Of a stretch of DNA of 64,000 nt, positions 23,583-36,352 are shown piece by piece. Under the pieces are notes generated by a model that worked only from the letters and a program-made list of their open reading frames with translations, searched no databases and was not told the DNA's origin. The position numbers were made by a program, and so were the translations under genes. Position 1 is the stretch's first letter; every line of letters starts with the position of its first letter. Location: the NCBI RefSeq assembly GCF_020379485.1, contig NC_063446.1, positions 9,905,597-9,969,596 on the forward strand, given 5' to 3'. The stretch comes from Brassica napus. Taxonomy: Eukaryota > Streptophyta > Magnoliopsida > Brassicales > Brassicaceae.

Positions 23583-24240
23583 TTAAGAAGCTAAAGAGAG
23601 TGCCTTGACCGAATACATTTCATCTACTAATTCTCCTAAAAATATCAAGTAATCAAAGTGCAGAGCATGGTGGCTTACCCGCCCATTGTGAAATCCACAG
23701 TTGGTCTGGTACAAGCAGGGTCTAAGCTTTGCTCTGTCACTTCCATAAATTGCTTTCTTAGCAGGAGGCGGCGCATCATTGCCTACAGATAAAGGAAGGT
23801 AAATTCTATCTTCTACATTAAATGACTCTTTGGCTGCCACCTTCAAACAATCAGTACCATCATCTTCCTAAAAAAAATAGTTCTTGTCTTAACCAAGAGA
23901 TGACTAGAAGAAGACTTACCCTTTCAATGACTCCTTGGCTGCCACCTTCAAGCAATCATCACCGTCGCAACTCATAGGCATTTCTCTTCTAACCTAAATC
24001 ACATTTACAAATCACTTATCTTGTAACCTTCACGGTTCGATTGAATCTACAAAATACAATTTCTTTAGCTGAAGAGACACAGACCTGTCTTAGTCGAAAG
24101 AGTTTTTGTACGAGGTTTATAGGTAGGTCGGGACGGCAATGAAGAATCCACCTCAGCGCCGTCGTTGAGCCATCCGTTGAGCCTTTGACGATGGAGTCTC
24201 CGCCCAAAGAGAGCTCCTTTCCTACGGCGGTGGCGTCAAT
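23583..24240 (-). pseudogene. Remnant multi-exon gene with a duplicated exon and no ATG
   Basis: On the minus strand three exon-like blocks can be read. Block 1 (24240 to about 24083) encodes IDATAVGKELSLGGDSIVKG... ending KLFRLRQ before a GT; its first codon is ATT where an ATG would be expected. Block 2 (about 23993-23922) encodes REMPMSCDGDDCLKVAAKES. Block 3 (about 23868-23600) encodes DGTDCLKVAAKESFNVEDRI followed by YLPLSVGNDAPPPAKKAIYG. Blocks 2 and 3 share the stretch DCLKVAAKES and flanking DNA, so an exon was duplicated. I do not recognise the family. With no start codon it is most likely a decayed gene or captured fragment; an upstream exon outside this reading could rescue it. Confidence 0.4.
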
Positions 24241-24444
24241 GGTGGGAGAGAAGGGAGGTAGAGTTGATCAACCGATTGATCGCCATCGTCGTCGGACAAA
24301 ACAAAGAGAGAAGAAGAAGAAGACTCGAGAAAGAAAAAAGAGAGAGAAAAAAAAAAGAAAAAAAAAATAATTTGAGGTTTGTCCACATGCTGACACGTGT
24401 GCTCTCTTTTAAGCTAAATATCGGTCTCAAAAAGTTCAGAATAA
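24241..24444 (+). repeat. Purine-rich GA/A tract
   Basis: A run of AAGAAGA/GAGAAAAAAA at 24300-24370 upstream of the remnant gene. Low complexity; open frames here are artefacts of the purine tract. Confidence 0.6.
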
Positions 24445-25574
24445 GAGCAAGATTATCGCCGGGTCTTAGACTCATTTCTTAGTAATTAGGGGTCAAAAAT
24501 TAAATCAAAAATGCTGATAAACAATAGAAACGTAGTTTAATTAAGAAGTTTTTGCACGCGTCCTTAATTCCACGCGTCAGCATGAGATTGGTTGTCTTAA
24601 TGGTGTAGGGTAAAGTCGAGTTGCGGTCTCGAAATCACTTTCATCTTCTCCCCTATTCTCTCTTGACGGCGAAACCATTCGGCTCTGCTTCTCCGCCGAT
24701 TGCAACCCCAAATCGAAACTAGTCTCGTTTATTTCTCTCACTCCACACCGATCTCCGCCGATTGCAACCCCGAATCGAAAGGATGTTGAGCGTGCCTTTG
24801 GAATCCTGCAAGCTAGATTCGTCGTTGTGAGAAATCCATCTAATTTATGGGATAAAAACAAAATAGCAAATATTATGAGAGCATGTATCATACTCCATAA
24901 TATATTGTCGAAGATGAACGAGATTCATACACTCAATATAACGTTTTAGAATTTCAACAAGGAAAATATGTGGATCTTACATTTTCCGTCGAAAAGACTA
25001 CAAAAGTCGGCAATACAATTGGTCGCCGAGATAGACAAGCCTATCAACAATTAAAAGAAGATTTGATTGAAAATATATGGGCTAAATTTGGATATCTTCC
25101 AAATAACATATAATATTTAAGTTTCTATGAATTAAATAAAATGTTTGTATGCTTTTATTTATGATGTTTGTATGTTTTATGTTTTTAATTTATGTCTTCA
25201 ATGTTTTTTAAAAAAAAAAATAATTGTAAGTTTTTTTTTTTGCCTACTTTATAATTTTCTTATGTTTTCAATTATAATGTTATATGTTTTATATTAAACA
25301 CATCTTTTATATGTTATTACTTATTAAAACAAATAATTTTTTACCAAGAGACAACATGAAAGTATATACCAATAATCTGCATATTTTCTATTGTATCTTA
25401 ACATTGTCTCTTAATCTAAAAATATTAATAAAAAACGCTAAGAGTCCTAAATTTTGTCCCAGCAATAATGTTGTTCTAAGGATCGGTAAGTGCATTTTAA
25501 TTTAGTTTTCATTTAATTAAATGTTGTAATTTGTTTAAACCCTTTCCTAAGAACCTGCAATAATGATGCTCTAA
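24442..25574 (+). mobile_element. PIF/Harbinger element with transposase remnant
   Basis: Element 24445-25571 (1127 bp) has inverted ends GAGCAAGATTATCGCCGGG and, from the right, GAGCATCATTATTGCAGGT, both continuing TCTTAG. It is flanked by the 3-bp duplication TAA (24442-24444 and 25572-25574), the signature of PIF/Harbinger. It retains the C-terminal part of a DDE transposase at 24779-25112, and a direct repeat (TCTCCGCCGATTGCAACCCC) at about 24690 and 24750. The left part of the transposase is deleted, so it is non-autonomous. Confidence 0.8.
24779..25112 (+). pseudogene. Harbinger transposase C-terminus (DDE_4/HARBI1-like), frameshifted
   Basis: The frame starting at 24781 reads DVERAFGILQARFVVVRNPS and continues to MRACIILHNILSK. 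It then hits a stop, while the neighbouring frame carries on with DERDSYTQYNVLEFQQGKYV and ends KFGYLPNNI-stop. The ERAFGxLQARF and CIILHN motifs are hallmarks of plant Harbinger (ALP1/HARBI1-like) transposases, the Glu of ERAFG being near the third acidic catalytic residue. One frameshift separates the halves and the N-terminal two thirds are absent, so it cannot be active. Confidence 0.85.
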
Positions 25575-26004
25575 GTGTAAGGAGAAATAATATCATCATT
25601 TTGGGTCGTTACATTAAAGTTGAGAGATATATCATTTGTGACTCATGATCTGTATCTTAAACGTGACTTTTAGCTCATCTCATGGCAGATTCTCAGTCTC
25701 GCCACTGGAGACACAATGTGTTCCCAAGCTTCAGTGGAACACATATACAAAGGTTTGCTAGGTTGTATATTTGTTTCCTTCTGGTTCCACACCTACTCCG
25801 AAATATTGTAAAACTGACTCTATTTTCTAATGGGCCGTAATTAACAAATAATGGGCCGATATATCACAAAATGATGAGCCCGAGCATGAGGTTGAGAGAA
25901 ACCCTAGCACTCAACTATTTATTCGTTAATCGCCCTCTTCGTCGCCCCGATTCTAGGGTTTTCACACTTTCACAGCAATCGGCGAGAACTTCAACAACCA
26001 CAAA
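25575..26004 (+). promoter_or_regulatory. RPS3 promoter with two site II motifs and a telo box
   Basis: TGGGCC occurs at 25831-25836 and 25852-25857, and AAACCCTAG (telo-box like) at 25899-25907, close to the presumed transcription start. Paired site II elements (TGGGCY) plus a telo box are the standard arrangement upstream of plant ribosomal protein genes, where TCP and Myb/Pur-alpha type factors drive expression in dividing cells. The motifs are seen directly; the function is inferred from that known pattern. Confidence 0.75.
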
Positions 26005-27365
<1,361 letters not shown>

Positions 27366-27803
27366 AAGAAACTCTTTTTTTACTAGTACTCTGTGATTTC
27401 GCCCTTATAACTTTTCTGCTTTTTGACAGTTTATAGTTTATCGTTATCTCATCTTCGAATCAGACACCTTTCTTCAAATACTGTTTCTAAAATTATTCCA
27501 TTTCTTATTAAGTTTATTGCTTTAATAAACTTCGAAAGTAACTACGACATTCATTACTTTCACCCTACAAACAGTGTCGGTATAATTGAAAGTAACTACT
27601 GCATTTCAGACACACATTTCTTCGAATCATTGATTCGTTTAGTTAACGTGGCCCACAAGATGTCATAATAGAAGGAAGAAAGATGCCATTCAATTCCCCA
27701 ACCAATAATTGATGCTTCTTTTTCAAGAAACAAAACAAATCTTCTCTTTATAACCTGTCGTCACCATTCATTGCCGATAAGAAGAAGATAACTGGAGAGA
27801 GAG
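27366..27803. other. Intergenic region between RPS3 and the DUF1685 gene
   Basis: RPS3 3' UTR followed by the upstream region of the next gene. A short direct repeat (GAAAGTAACTAC) occurs at 27533 and 27589. No gene seen. Confidence 0.55.
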
Positions 27804-28497
27804 ATGGGTTGCGTTCACTTCGAATCAGCAGATCAACGGACACTTTCTGTCCAAGAGAAACTAAACGACAAAACATCTAGCACAGTCTTGCAAGAACACG
27901 AGGAGCAAGGAGGAATCCAAGAAGCTTGGTCCGAGATCAAGAACCGCGGTGAAAACGTCGGAGGTTACTTAGCCGGTGAGAGTAGACACAAGCTTGAGAA
28001 GAAAAAGAGCCAAGTGTTGCTGGAAGGTTACGTGGAGGCTCAAGATGATCAAGAAGATCTTACGAGAGCCAAGAGCTTGACGGATGACGATCTCGAGGAG
28101 CTAAAAGGTTGTTTAGACCTAGGGTTTGGGTTTAGCTACGACGAGATCCCTGAGCTCTGCAACACTTTGCCTGCTTTAGAGCTATGTTACTCCATGTCCC
28201 AGAAGTTCTTAGATGATAAGCTAAACCACCAAGAGGACTCTCCGCGGCCGCCACCGACCACGACCAGTCCAGTTGCGAACTGGAAGATCTCTAGCCCTGG
28301 TAATGAATCTCTCGAGTTAGATACATAGTTTCAGTGTTTTAGCTTTGTTTGCTCAATTGAATTTGTTTGAAGAACATTTTGATGAACCATTTCTTGATGG
28401 TTTTGCTTTGGATTCAGGTGATAATCCAGATGATGTAAAAGCTAGACTCAAGTACTGGGCACAAACCGTAGCTTGCACTGTCCGTTTGTGTAGCTGA
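27804..28497 (+). CDS. DUF1685 family protein
   Basis: Two exons, 27804-28299 and 28418-28497, encode 191 residues. Family features are the central LTDDDLEELKGCLDLGFGFS and YDEIPELCNTLPALELCYSM, and the C-terminal DVKARLKYWAQTVACTVRLC S block, all typical of plant DUF1685 proteins. The N-terminal half is charged and poorly conserved. There is no membrane span; MGC at the start is a possible myristoylation/palmitoylation site. Function of the family is not established. By recall it corresponds to At2g31560, and it lies just before the GPX gene as in Arabidopsis. Confidence 0.88.
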
Positions 28498-29406
28498 ACA
28501 AGAATCATCATCATCAACTTGTCTGAACATATTTGGTTGAACCAGAAACATCTACTGATCAGACTCTTTTTTGCATGAATGAAGTCTCTGCCACTTTTAG
28601 CTGAGAATAGACTTGCAATGTGTCCATGGAGAAACTGGTTTGGCTTTACTTTTTAACTCTGTGTCTATGTTGTAACATCCTTAGCCTAATGTTTGTAATA
28701 AAAAATTGGATAATAAATGTGTCACTAAATAAAACTTTCAAATTATCACCCTGAATAGTCTCTGCGTATTAAGTTAAAGTACATTAAGGGTTGATTTAGC
28801 AGGCAGAGATTTAGAGACAAATCTCCCAACAGTTTTAAAGTTCTGTTTTTTTTATTACTAATCTAACGACAGTGATCTTCTGTTTGCTTTCATGATCTTG
28901 ACCTGTCTTGCTTTTATATCATTGATAATTACGCTTAGATGACGGTAAAGCTCGTGACTTTGCTTCAGTATTACAAGATGTGAAAGAAAGGAAGAAAGAA
29001 AGAACGTGTCTTTACTTGTGATTCTTTTATCTTTTTTCTTTCCGGTTTGTAGGAAAGAATCAGAAACTATGTATGTGGTCATAAGTTGTGAACACGCTTT
29101 AACGTGTCGTGTACGATAGGGCAACATGAGGACAAGATCCTTTCACGTGTTGTGTTACGTATCCAACTGTACTATTAAGCCAATCGAATTTATGACTCGA
29201 CATCATGTCTTTTATAAAGTTTGAGCGTTAAAACGAGTCACATGATAAATATGATTTATTCATCAATGAAACGACGTGTCACCAACGAGAAGACACCATG
29301 TTTATTAAAAAAGCAGATTCAGAGAATAAGAGTTTGCAACATTGTGGGATTCTTAAGAACAAAACAAAGATTTAGATAAAACGATTCTTTAAACTTGTGA
29401 TGATGA
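28498..29406. other. Convergent intergenic region between DUF1685 and GPX genes
   Basis: 3' UTRs of both neighbours and AT-rich spacer. An ACGTGT/ACGTGTTGTG-type patch occurs at 29000-29160. No gene or repeat recognised. Confidence 0.55.
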
Positions 29407-31053
29407 TCAAGATGAAGCCTGTCCCAACAGAGATTGAATGTCTTTCTGCACAAATCCAAAAAGGCCGGTTATGTGTGATGAAAATGTGAGGATTTTGGTT
29501 TAGCCTGGTTTACATACCTCGAATTGAAGAGGAGAGGTTCTAGGAGAATATCTCTGGGAGACTTTGCCGTCAGGTGAAACCAAGAACTTTGTGAAGTTCC
29601 ATTTGATTGCGTCAATAAGCAAACCTCCTTTCTCTGCTTTCAAGTATTTGTATAATGGCGCCGTGTTCTTCCCGTTCACATCCACCTACATTGCCATCAA
29701 GTATATTTGTATAATACCTAATCTTTTTTCACTGCAACCTTGGTGTTAAACAAAAAAAACTAATTTTTTTCACTATATAAAATTTGGCTTGATTTGAATG
29801 TTGTTGTAGAAGGATTGCAGCTTGGTAATTTTGATTAGAGGGTGATTAGTAGAGGTTGTAACATATTTAAATTTGATAAAGACATAAAACAAGTACCTTG
29901 TCAAAGATGGGGAACTCAGCTTTGAACCTTGTGCAGACAGTTTGTTGGATCTCTTCATTGTTTCCTGGTTCTTGTCCCAAGAACTGATTGCACGGAAACG
30001 CTAAAATCTCCAACCCTAATGTTTTTTTTTTTGAAGTTTACTAAAGTTATACCAGTATTTTACAATTAAAATTATGAAAACCAGATTTTGTATTTATATG
30101 GGTAACAACAGACCTTGGTCCTTGTATTTATCGTATAGAACATTCAGTTCCTTGTAGTTTGCATCCGTCAGACCACTGCAGTAATAAGAACTTTAGCTTA
30201 GTTTCTGCTTTTTAAAACATGTTATAGTTAGAAATATGAATAAAAATTAAGCAAACTAAAACTGAACAAAAATATTACTAGAATCTTTCATGTTCTTACA
30301 TAAACAAACCAAACATTGTGGTAAACCGAAGCTGCAAAAGTACGGAGTGGTACTAATCAAACCAAACCGAGTTGATCAATTACTAATTCTGTACTACAAG
30401 ATCTTTTGTTGTTTCATTATTCATTCATATCTTGAGAAATTAGTCAAACAATAGAGACCTTTTAACATAATTCTTGTTCAAATCAGTGAGAAAAAATAAA
30501 AATAAATAATGGGTGCTTACCATTTGGAGGCAACGTTTACAATCAAAAGAGTTTTGCCTTTGAATTGGCTCAAACTCACATCTTTACCTTCAATATCCTG
30601 CCATGTTCAACAAAACAAAACATAAACATATATGCTTCATTCGAAAACATTCGTCTCTCCAAATTTAAGTACTGTATAGATCATTCCTCTCAAACCATCC
30701 ACAAATGTATTATGTAATCATTTTGACCCTCAAGTGGTAAATATTTCAATCCTCACACAAATTTCAGGGCTAGTCATGTATATATTTCTTATAAATAACC
30801 TTGTATTTCTTCTTCTGTTTTTCTACTTTGTCTAATATTCATATGAATGTACAGATTGAAAAATATATATTTATATGAACGTCTCAAGAGATAGAGAGAG
30901 AACATTGGAAGTTCCGTTGATCAAAATGAAATTATTTTCTTATTTTTGGGTCTTTTACTTGTTTATATGAATCAAGAATCTAAGATGAACAATAATAAGA
31001 AGCCATACCTTAACGGCGAAGTCGTAGATAGACTCTGGAGATTCCTCCGCCAT
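29407..31053 (-). CDS. GPX2: Glutathione peroxidase-like thiol peroxidase, GPX2
   Basis: Six exons on the minus strand (31053-31009, 30597-30521, 30175-30114, 30015-29897, 29685-29518, 29445-29407) sum to 169 codons plus stop. It starts [20 protein letters not shown]. Hallmarks are NVASKCGLT with the peroxidatic Cys at about residue 41 (codon split across exons 2 and 3), [14 protein letters not shown] (second Cys and catalytic Gln), the third Cys in TVCTRF, and KWNFTKFLV (catalytic Trp/Asn). Plant GPXs use Cys rather than selenocysteine and are reduced by thioredoxin. There is no transit peptide, so a cytosolic enzyme is expected. It removes hydrogen and lipid peroxides. By recall it is the At2g31570 ortholog. 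Confidence 0.95.
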
Positions 31054-31198
31054 TTTGGTCTCTCTATTTTTCTCTTTGTTTTTAGTTTTGAAGAAAGTGA
31101 AGAAATATAAATATTTTCAACATATATATATCTTTATTGGTAGAGATATGTGCAAGAATAAGACGCTCCAAATGAGGAATCTCTTGTGAGGAATGGTG

Positions 31199-31905
31199 GT
31201 GGGGGGCTACGTTGCACGGAAGCTTCATCGGACGTCCGCTTCCCGCTTCGGAACCGGAATCGGAATCGGAACCTTGTGGAAGCTTACGGAATCTCGCTTC
31301 CAAAACGCTTCCAAAATATTCATTTTAAAAACACGTTGGAAGCTTATGATTCCGTTTTGGAATTACGCTTCCGTTCTTTAAAAAAAAATACAAAATATCA
31401 ATAAAAATATAATCGTAGTTATTAATTTCTGTAAAATCAAAATTTTAATAGTAATGAATAGAGAGGATATAAATATATAAATATTAAAATTAATACTATA
31501 AATTATCTTTATGTATTGAAGTTTTTATTAAACATATATCATATATTCAAATATATTGTGTCACTTATTTATCAAGCATTAACAATAATTAATATAATAA
31601 TTTCTTTTAAACTTAATTTATGTCTATTTTCACAGTTTTAATATGAAATCATTACAAAATTATTACAAATGAATAAATAATTTATTTAAATTTATAACAT
31701 ATAATTTTTAGTCCTAATTTTTTTTTAAAAATATTATATTTTAATATATATATACACATAATATATATATACACATATATATACATACATATACGCTTCC
31801 AATACGTACCCGCTTCCTAATTTTTCAAAAAATTTCGCTTCTGCGCTTCCATACGCTTTCGCTTCCACGTACCCGCTTTCGTTTCCATGTAACATAGGTG
31901 GGGGG
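31199..31905. mobile_element. Non-autonomous hAT-type element with perfect 8-bp duplication, 691 bp
   Basis: Element 31207-31897 has inverted ends CTACGTTGCACGGAAGC and CTATGTTACATGGAAAC. It is flanked by exact 8-bp repeats GTGGGGGG (31199-31206 and 31898-31905). Both ends are packed with GGAAGC/GCTTCC motifs (CGCTTCC-type subterminal repeats), which in hAT elements are transposase-binding arrays. The middle is AT-rich and includes a TA/CA microsatellite at 31745-31790. No transposase is present. Confidence 0.8.
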
Positions 31906-32581
31906 TAGCCATCCGTGATTTCATATTTAATGTTTCCCCATCTTTTTTTTATATTTTTCCGTTTCTGTCTTTCGTTCATTATTGGGTACATGTACAAAAT
32001 TATATTGTTTAGATTATAAAAGAATATGATTGTTTTCTCAATCAAAAATAAATATATAAGAATTCTATTTTTTTAAGGTCTAATTATGAGCATTTACACA
32101 CAAAAAAAAAATCATATTAACCGAATAGGAAACAATCTTTAAAAAAACTATCAAATTGTCATCTTATAAATGAGATGTAAACTTCGTATATCTAATTTCA
32201 AGAAATAAATATTTTATCAGTGGTGCGTAATCGAAAAAAATTACTAATATGATTCGCTCTCAGTCGTGGACTGAACGATTTCGGTACCCAAATTCTGATC
32301 CGATTTTGTTTACTTCTAGCTTTTGATCAAAGTGGTAAGACCCTTGATGTTAGGAAAACATATCTAGAACATGATTGTCTTTTAGGTGTTGCATTTGTCA
32401 CAATAATAACTTACTAGTATAAGATTAAGGTTAAAAATACGTGTATCGTGCACAAAAAAGGTAAAAATACTTACTGTATATGATTCCATAAGATATAGAA
32501 TCTAGTTCTCTTTTTAATTTATCCATGTTTAATTATTAGGTGTAATCATTAGATTCCTATCAACCGCTAATTACAATTATA

Positions 32582-32620
32582 CTAGGTGTTTTACCCGAAC
32601 ATGCGGGCATAATTTTCTTA
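32582..32620 (-). mobile_element. Helitron-like 3' terminus
   Basis: On the minus strand the sequence has the hairpin CCCGCATGTTCGGG followed about 11 bases later by CTAG and then T. A short GC hairpin just before CTRR, inserted 5' of a T, is the Helitron 3' signature. The 5' end (TC...) would lie at higher coordinates and was not located. Confidence 0.45.
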
Positions 32621-34729
32621 TCAGTACTTATAAATTTATGTCTTATTAATCTAAAACCAGCATAATAAGTTATTATTTATGTTTTCAGATGGTTAAATCA
32701 AACATCAAAATATTTATATATGTAAAATATTTTTTATCAAAATATATGCTTATTATTGTGTTAAATTTTTTAAACACTCATCTCAAAAAATAGTTTAGAA
32801 AATATCTTTATATAAGTGTTTTTTGCTAACTAATATTTAATTATAATTTGTTTTGTATCTTAATTTTTAACTTTTATAATAAAAATATTGTTTCTGATAG
32901 TAACACAATATATAAGAATGTCTTATTTTTTTAATTCTTGATAATTTTATTTTATTACTCAAAATCAATTATTTAATATTTAATATAACATATAAATTTT
33001 GTATGATTGAAATAATATATAAACATACAATATAGAATGTTTGTGTTAAAAAATATATATAAATATAGAATGTCATTGGAAAGATACATTAAAACTGAGC
33101 AGTTGGCAAAATAACAAAATATTTTGAACACAAAAAAAATTGAAAATTATACTAATATTTATTTTAAGTATGAATATAAAAAAATATGTGTATTTACTAT
33201 TAAACAACTACAAATTTTAGAAACTTGTATCAATATTCTCGGTGAAAGACGTTCGTGTATGTATTTTTTAAGTTTTTTTCAAATATACACTAATATATTT
33301 TTGTGTTCACATATAAAAAATATTAATATAACAATATATACCCATTTGAAAGATTATTTATAATAATGTTTTCAGAGATATTTATTAAAGTACATGATAT
33401 ATTTGTTTTACACATGTATAAAAAAGTCAACCAACTTAATTTGAAATGAGAACATAAGAAATTCTCAAGGACAAACCCTTGCAATTGCGAAAAAGAAAAC
33501 AATTGAAATGGGTCGTGGAGGAAGAAGGCAAGGGAAGAGGAAGATACGGTCGTGGAAATCGTGGTCGACGAGGTGGCTTTGGGTAATCTCGGTTTGTCGA
33601 TATGAGTTTTCATCTCACCACACCCACTGCTTTCCATCTGAGAAATTATATTTCTGTTAAAAAAAATTCTAAAATCTACCAAATAGACTTGAAAATTTTA
33701 GTATGTTAGGTCGTTATCAAGTAGGTGGACCGACTTAATTGACATTTGGAGTACATCTAACAATACAAGAGGATAGAAACTTTTAATAGTATTGTCTTTA
33801 TTCATTATACAAAGAACATTGAGAAGATAAACGTGCCACAATGAACGGATATGGAGTCAATTTATTGAGAACATTGTCTTTATTCAACTTTTACGTAACG
33901 CAACAGGAGTTTGCAGTTGGTCGATGCACAGATATGGTGTGAATTTAATGTCTTGCATGTCTCGTTATCTCATTTTCCAATATATATATATATATATGAT
34001 TTAGTTATGCTTATAATTTATTTTCCTACTATTAAACATTTCAAGACCTTTTTTTTTTTTTTGTCAACAAACATTTCAAGACCGAAACAATTCTTTTTTC
34101 AAAAAAAAAAAAAGACCGAAACAATTCTTTGAAGTCTGAACAAATGTAACCTTTTAAATAGTTAACATATTTTATTATTTGCAAATAAACTAGTCTTACA
34201 ACAAAAGTGAAAAGCAGACTGATTAAACACAATGCTCTGCGATGGAAACATGTTCCACACCATTCATGTGGTTGACGGGCTTGGTAAGAATCGAGCAGCA
34301 AAATTCACGATTCCTCAATACGAATGCCGTGAAAATCTCAGACGCACAAGTATCTACAACGAGTTTCAGATTCTGTCTAAACGCACAAGCAAGAATCATC
34401 CGAACCTGTTATTGGTTCTAACGATAAGAAACAAACCATGGTGATGGTTACTGGCGCTGGACTGCTGGAGCCGCAGTACCGGGACTGAGAATAATAAGAG
34501 CAGTAGCAACTAAAAATAATTAAATCCCATTAATTGATAAAAAGTTCTAAAAAATGTGTTTCAGAAGCAATGAAGACCAGAAGGTTCAAACATCACACCT
34601 TTTCTAACTACATAGTTACATTTACCATTGGAGTACTTGCAGATTTCTTATATGTAACGGCCGAAATATTATGTAGTTAAAATGAAGGCCAAAAGCCGGA
34701 GCTTCCCCTCAAGGCAGCCTTTGAGGTAT

Positions 34730-34925
34730 GAGAAAAGTCAGCGGTGGTTCTGAAGTCTAAAGAGAGCAACCAAGATGAAAGTAACTCACGAGAATGTTTC
34801 CAAAAGGAATGGTAAAAAGGGTAGATCGGTATGGAAAGCTTCATCTTCAATATCCCAAAACCGATTTGTGACTTTAATTCTCAAACCTTTCGACTTCCAA
34901 AAACTCTAGACTGGTCAGTTTCATA
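34730..34925 (+). pseudogene. REM (B3) gene fragment
   Basis: This segment matches the fourth exon of the REM gene at 36844-38744. The peptide SVWKASSSISQNRFVTLILK corresponds to [20 protein letters not shown] there, and the upstream AGAGAGCAACCAAGATGA is nearly identical in both. It runs into a stop (FQKL-stop). It is probably what remains of a tandem duplicate of the REM gene. Confidence 0.7.
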
Positions 34926-35164
34926 AAAAAAAAGCCATTTATTTTCTTAACAGTCTAAATTTTGTTAGTTTGAATCTTTGTTGTAGTATCTTTCAACGAG
35001 TAATAGGTAACAAATATTTTTAGCAGGTGATACATATTATTACAACAAGTTATAAGAAACAAGTACTTAAGCAAGTCAGCCAAATAGTAGAAAAATATTA
35101 ATATTTGATACTTGATCTGTATTTACAAAAAAAAAAAATTCTAGATTTGTTAATTGATTTGATA

Positions 35165-35744
35165 ACGCCAAGTAGGCCTGGGACTTATTATCCGAGATCC
35201 GGATTCGATCCGAGATCCGCTCCGGATCCGCTCCGAAAATAGGATATCCGGGGTGCCCGGATCCGAATCCGGATAGTAAAATCTTGGATCCGTCCAAACC
35301 GGATCCGGATATCTTAATTTTTAGGTCCGGATATCCGGATCCGGATCCGTACTTTTAAAACACATTAACTTTTTAAATTTCATTAATATTTATACTTTAT
35401 ATAATAATATTTATACATAAATTAATTTTGTAATATTATATTTTAGTTTTTACAATATTATAGACATATATATATATATTTATAACTCTTGTATAAATAT
35501 TTCATTTATGTATTATTTTTAAAATTTTAGTTTTAAAAAAAAAATTATTATTTTTAATTATTTTTGCGGATCCGGATCCGGATCCGAATATCCGCGGATA
35601 ATAGAATATAGAGACGGTCCGAAATCCGGATATCCGGAAACCACGAATCCGGATCCGGATATTAAATCCACGGATCCGACGGATCCGGATCCGGATACCC
35701 TAAATTTCCCGGATATCCGGATCCGTCCCAGCCCTAACGCCAAG
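35165..35744. mobile_element. Non-autonomous hAT-type element with perfect 8-bp duplication, 564 bp
   Basis: Element 35173-35736 starts TAGGCCTGGGAC and ends with the inverse of TAGGGCTGGGAC. The flanks are exact 8-bp repeats ACGCCAAG (35165-35172 and 35737-35744). Subterminal GGATCCGGAT repeats (more than ten copies of CCGGAT across both ends) surround an AT-rich core. The perfect duplication suggests a fairly recent insertion. Confidence 0.85.
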
Positions 35745-36352
35745 CACTTGATTTTTCAAACCAAGTACTAACGAGTATAAATCGGGTAGCAAGTTAGAAA
35801 TGGTAAAATCATAACAAAAAAAAGGAGAAGTAAAAACATATTAATAATTTAATGTGAATGTTAGAAATAATTTATCTTGCGCATGGATGTTAACTAATCA
35901 CAGCCTTCAAAAATAAAATAAAAAATAGAAATAAAGAAAGAAAGCAATGTAAAGTGTGTAGGTACCAAGGTTTGAATGTATTCCATCGTTTAATAGAGAA
36001 AGCAGTGAAAATAGTGTAGAATGTGCTAGACAAAACAGTATACATTTAACTTTCATTTATTTACTCAGCCTAAATTGGTTCCATTTAACATCTATTAATA
36101 TATAGTATCATATATCTTATAGTATACTATTATGTATTTATACTATATAAAAAAAGTATAGCACTAGACAAAACAGTATAACACTATTGTGTTTATAGTT
36201 CGAGGGTAAAAACACGAAAAAGAGTGCTTCTGCTTATTGACTTCATTTTCCAGTTAGTAGTGCCATATTTAAGGCTTATTGAGAATTTGGTTAGTCCATA
36301 ATTCACCCTTCAATAAATATATTGAAAAGAAGAAGCGTTGACAAAAATAATA
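35745..36352. other. AT-rich intergenic DNA
   Basis: No gene or defined repeat seen; a short direct repeat (GCACTAGACAAAACAGTATA) occurs around 36025 and 36161. Confidence 0.5.

Larger units (their letters stand above)
31906..35164. other. Transposon-rich intergenic DNA
   Basis: AT-rich region without an intact gene. It contains a Helitron-like terminus (32582) and a REM gene fragment (34730-34925). An Arg/Gly-rich coding-like patch at 33510-33580 (EGKGRGRYGRGNRGRRGGFG) may be a captured exon tail of an RGG-type RNA-binding protein. A 70-codon open frame at 34232-34444 I could not identify. Confidence 0.5.
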
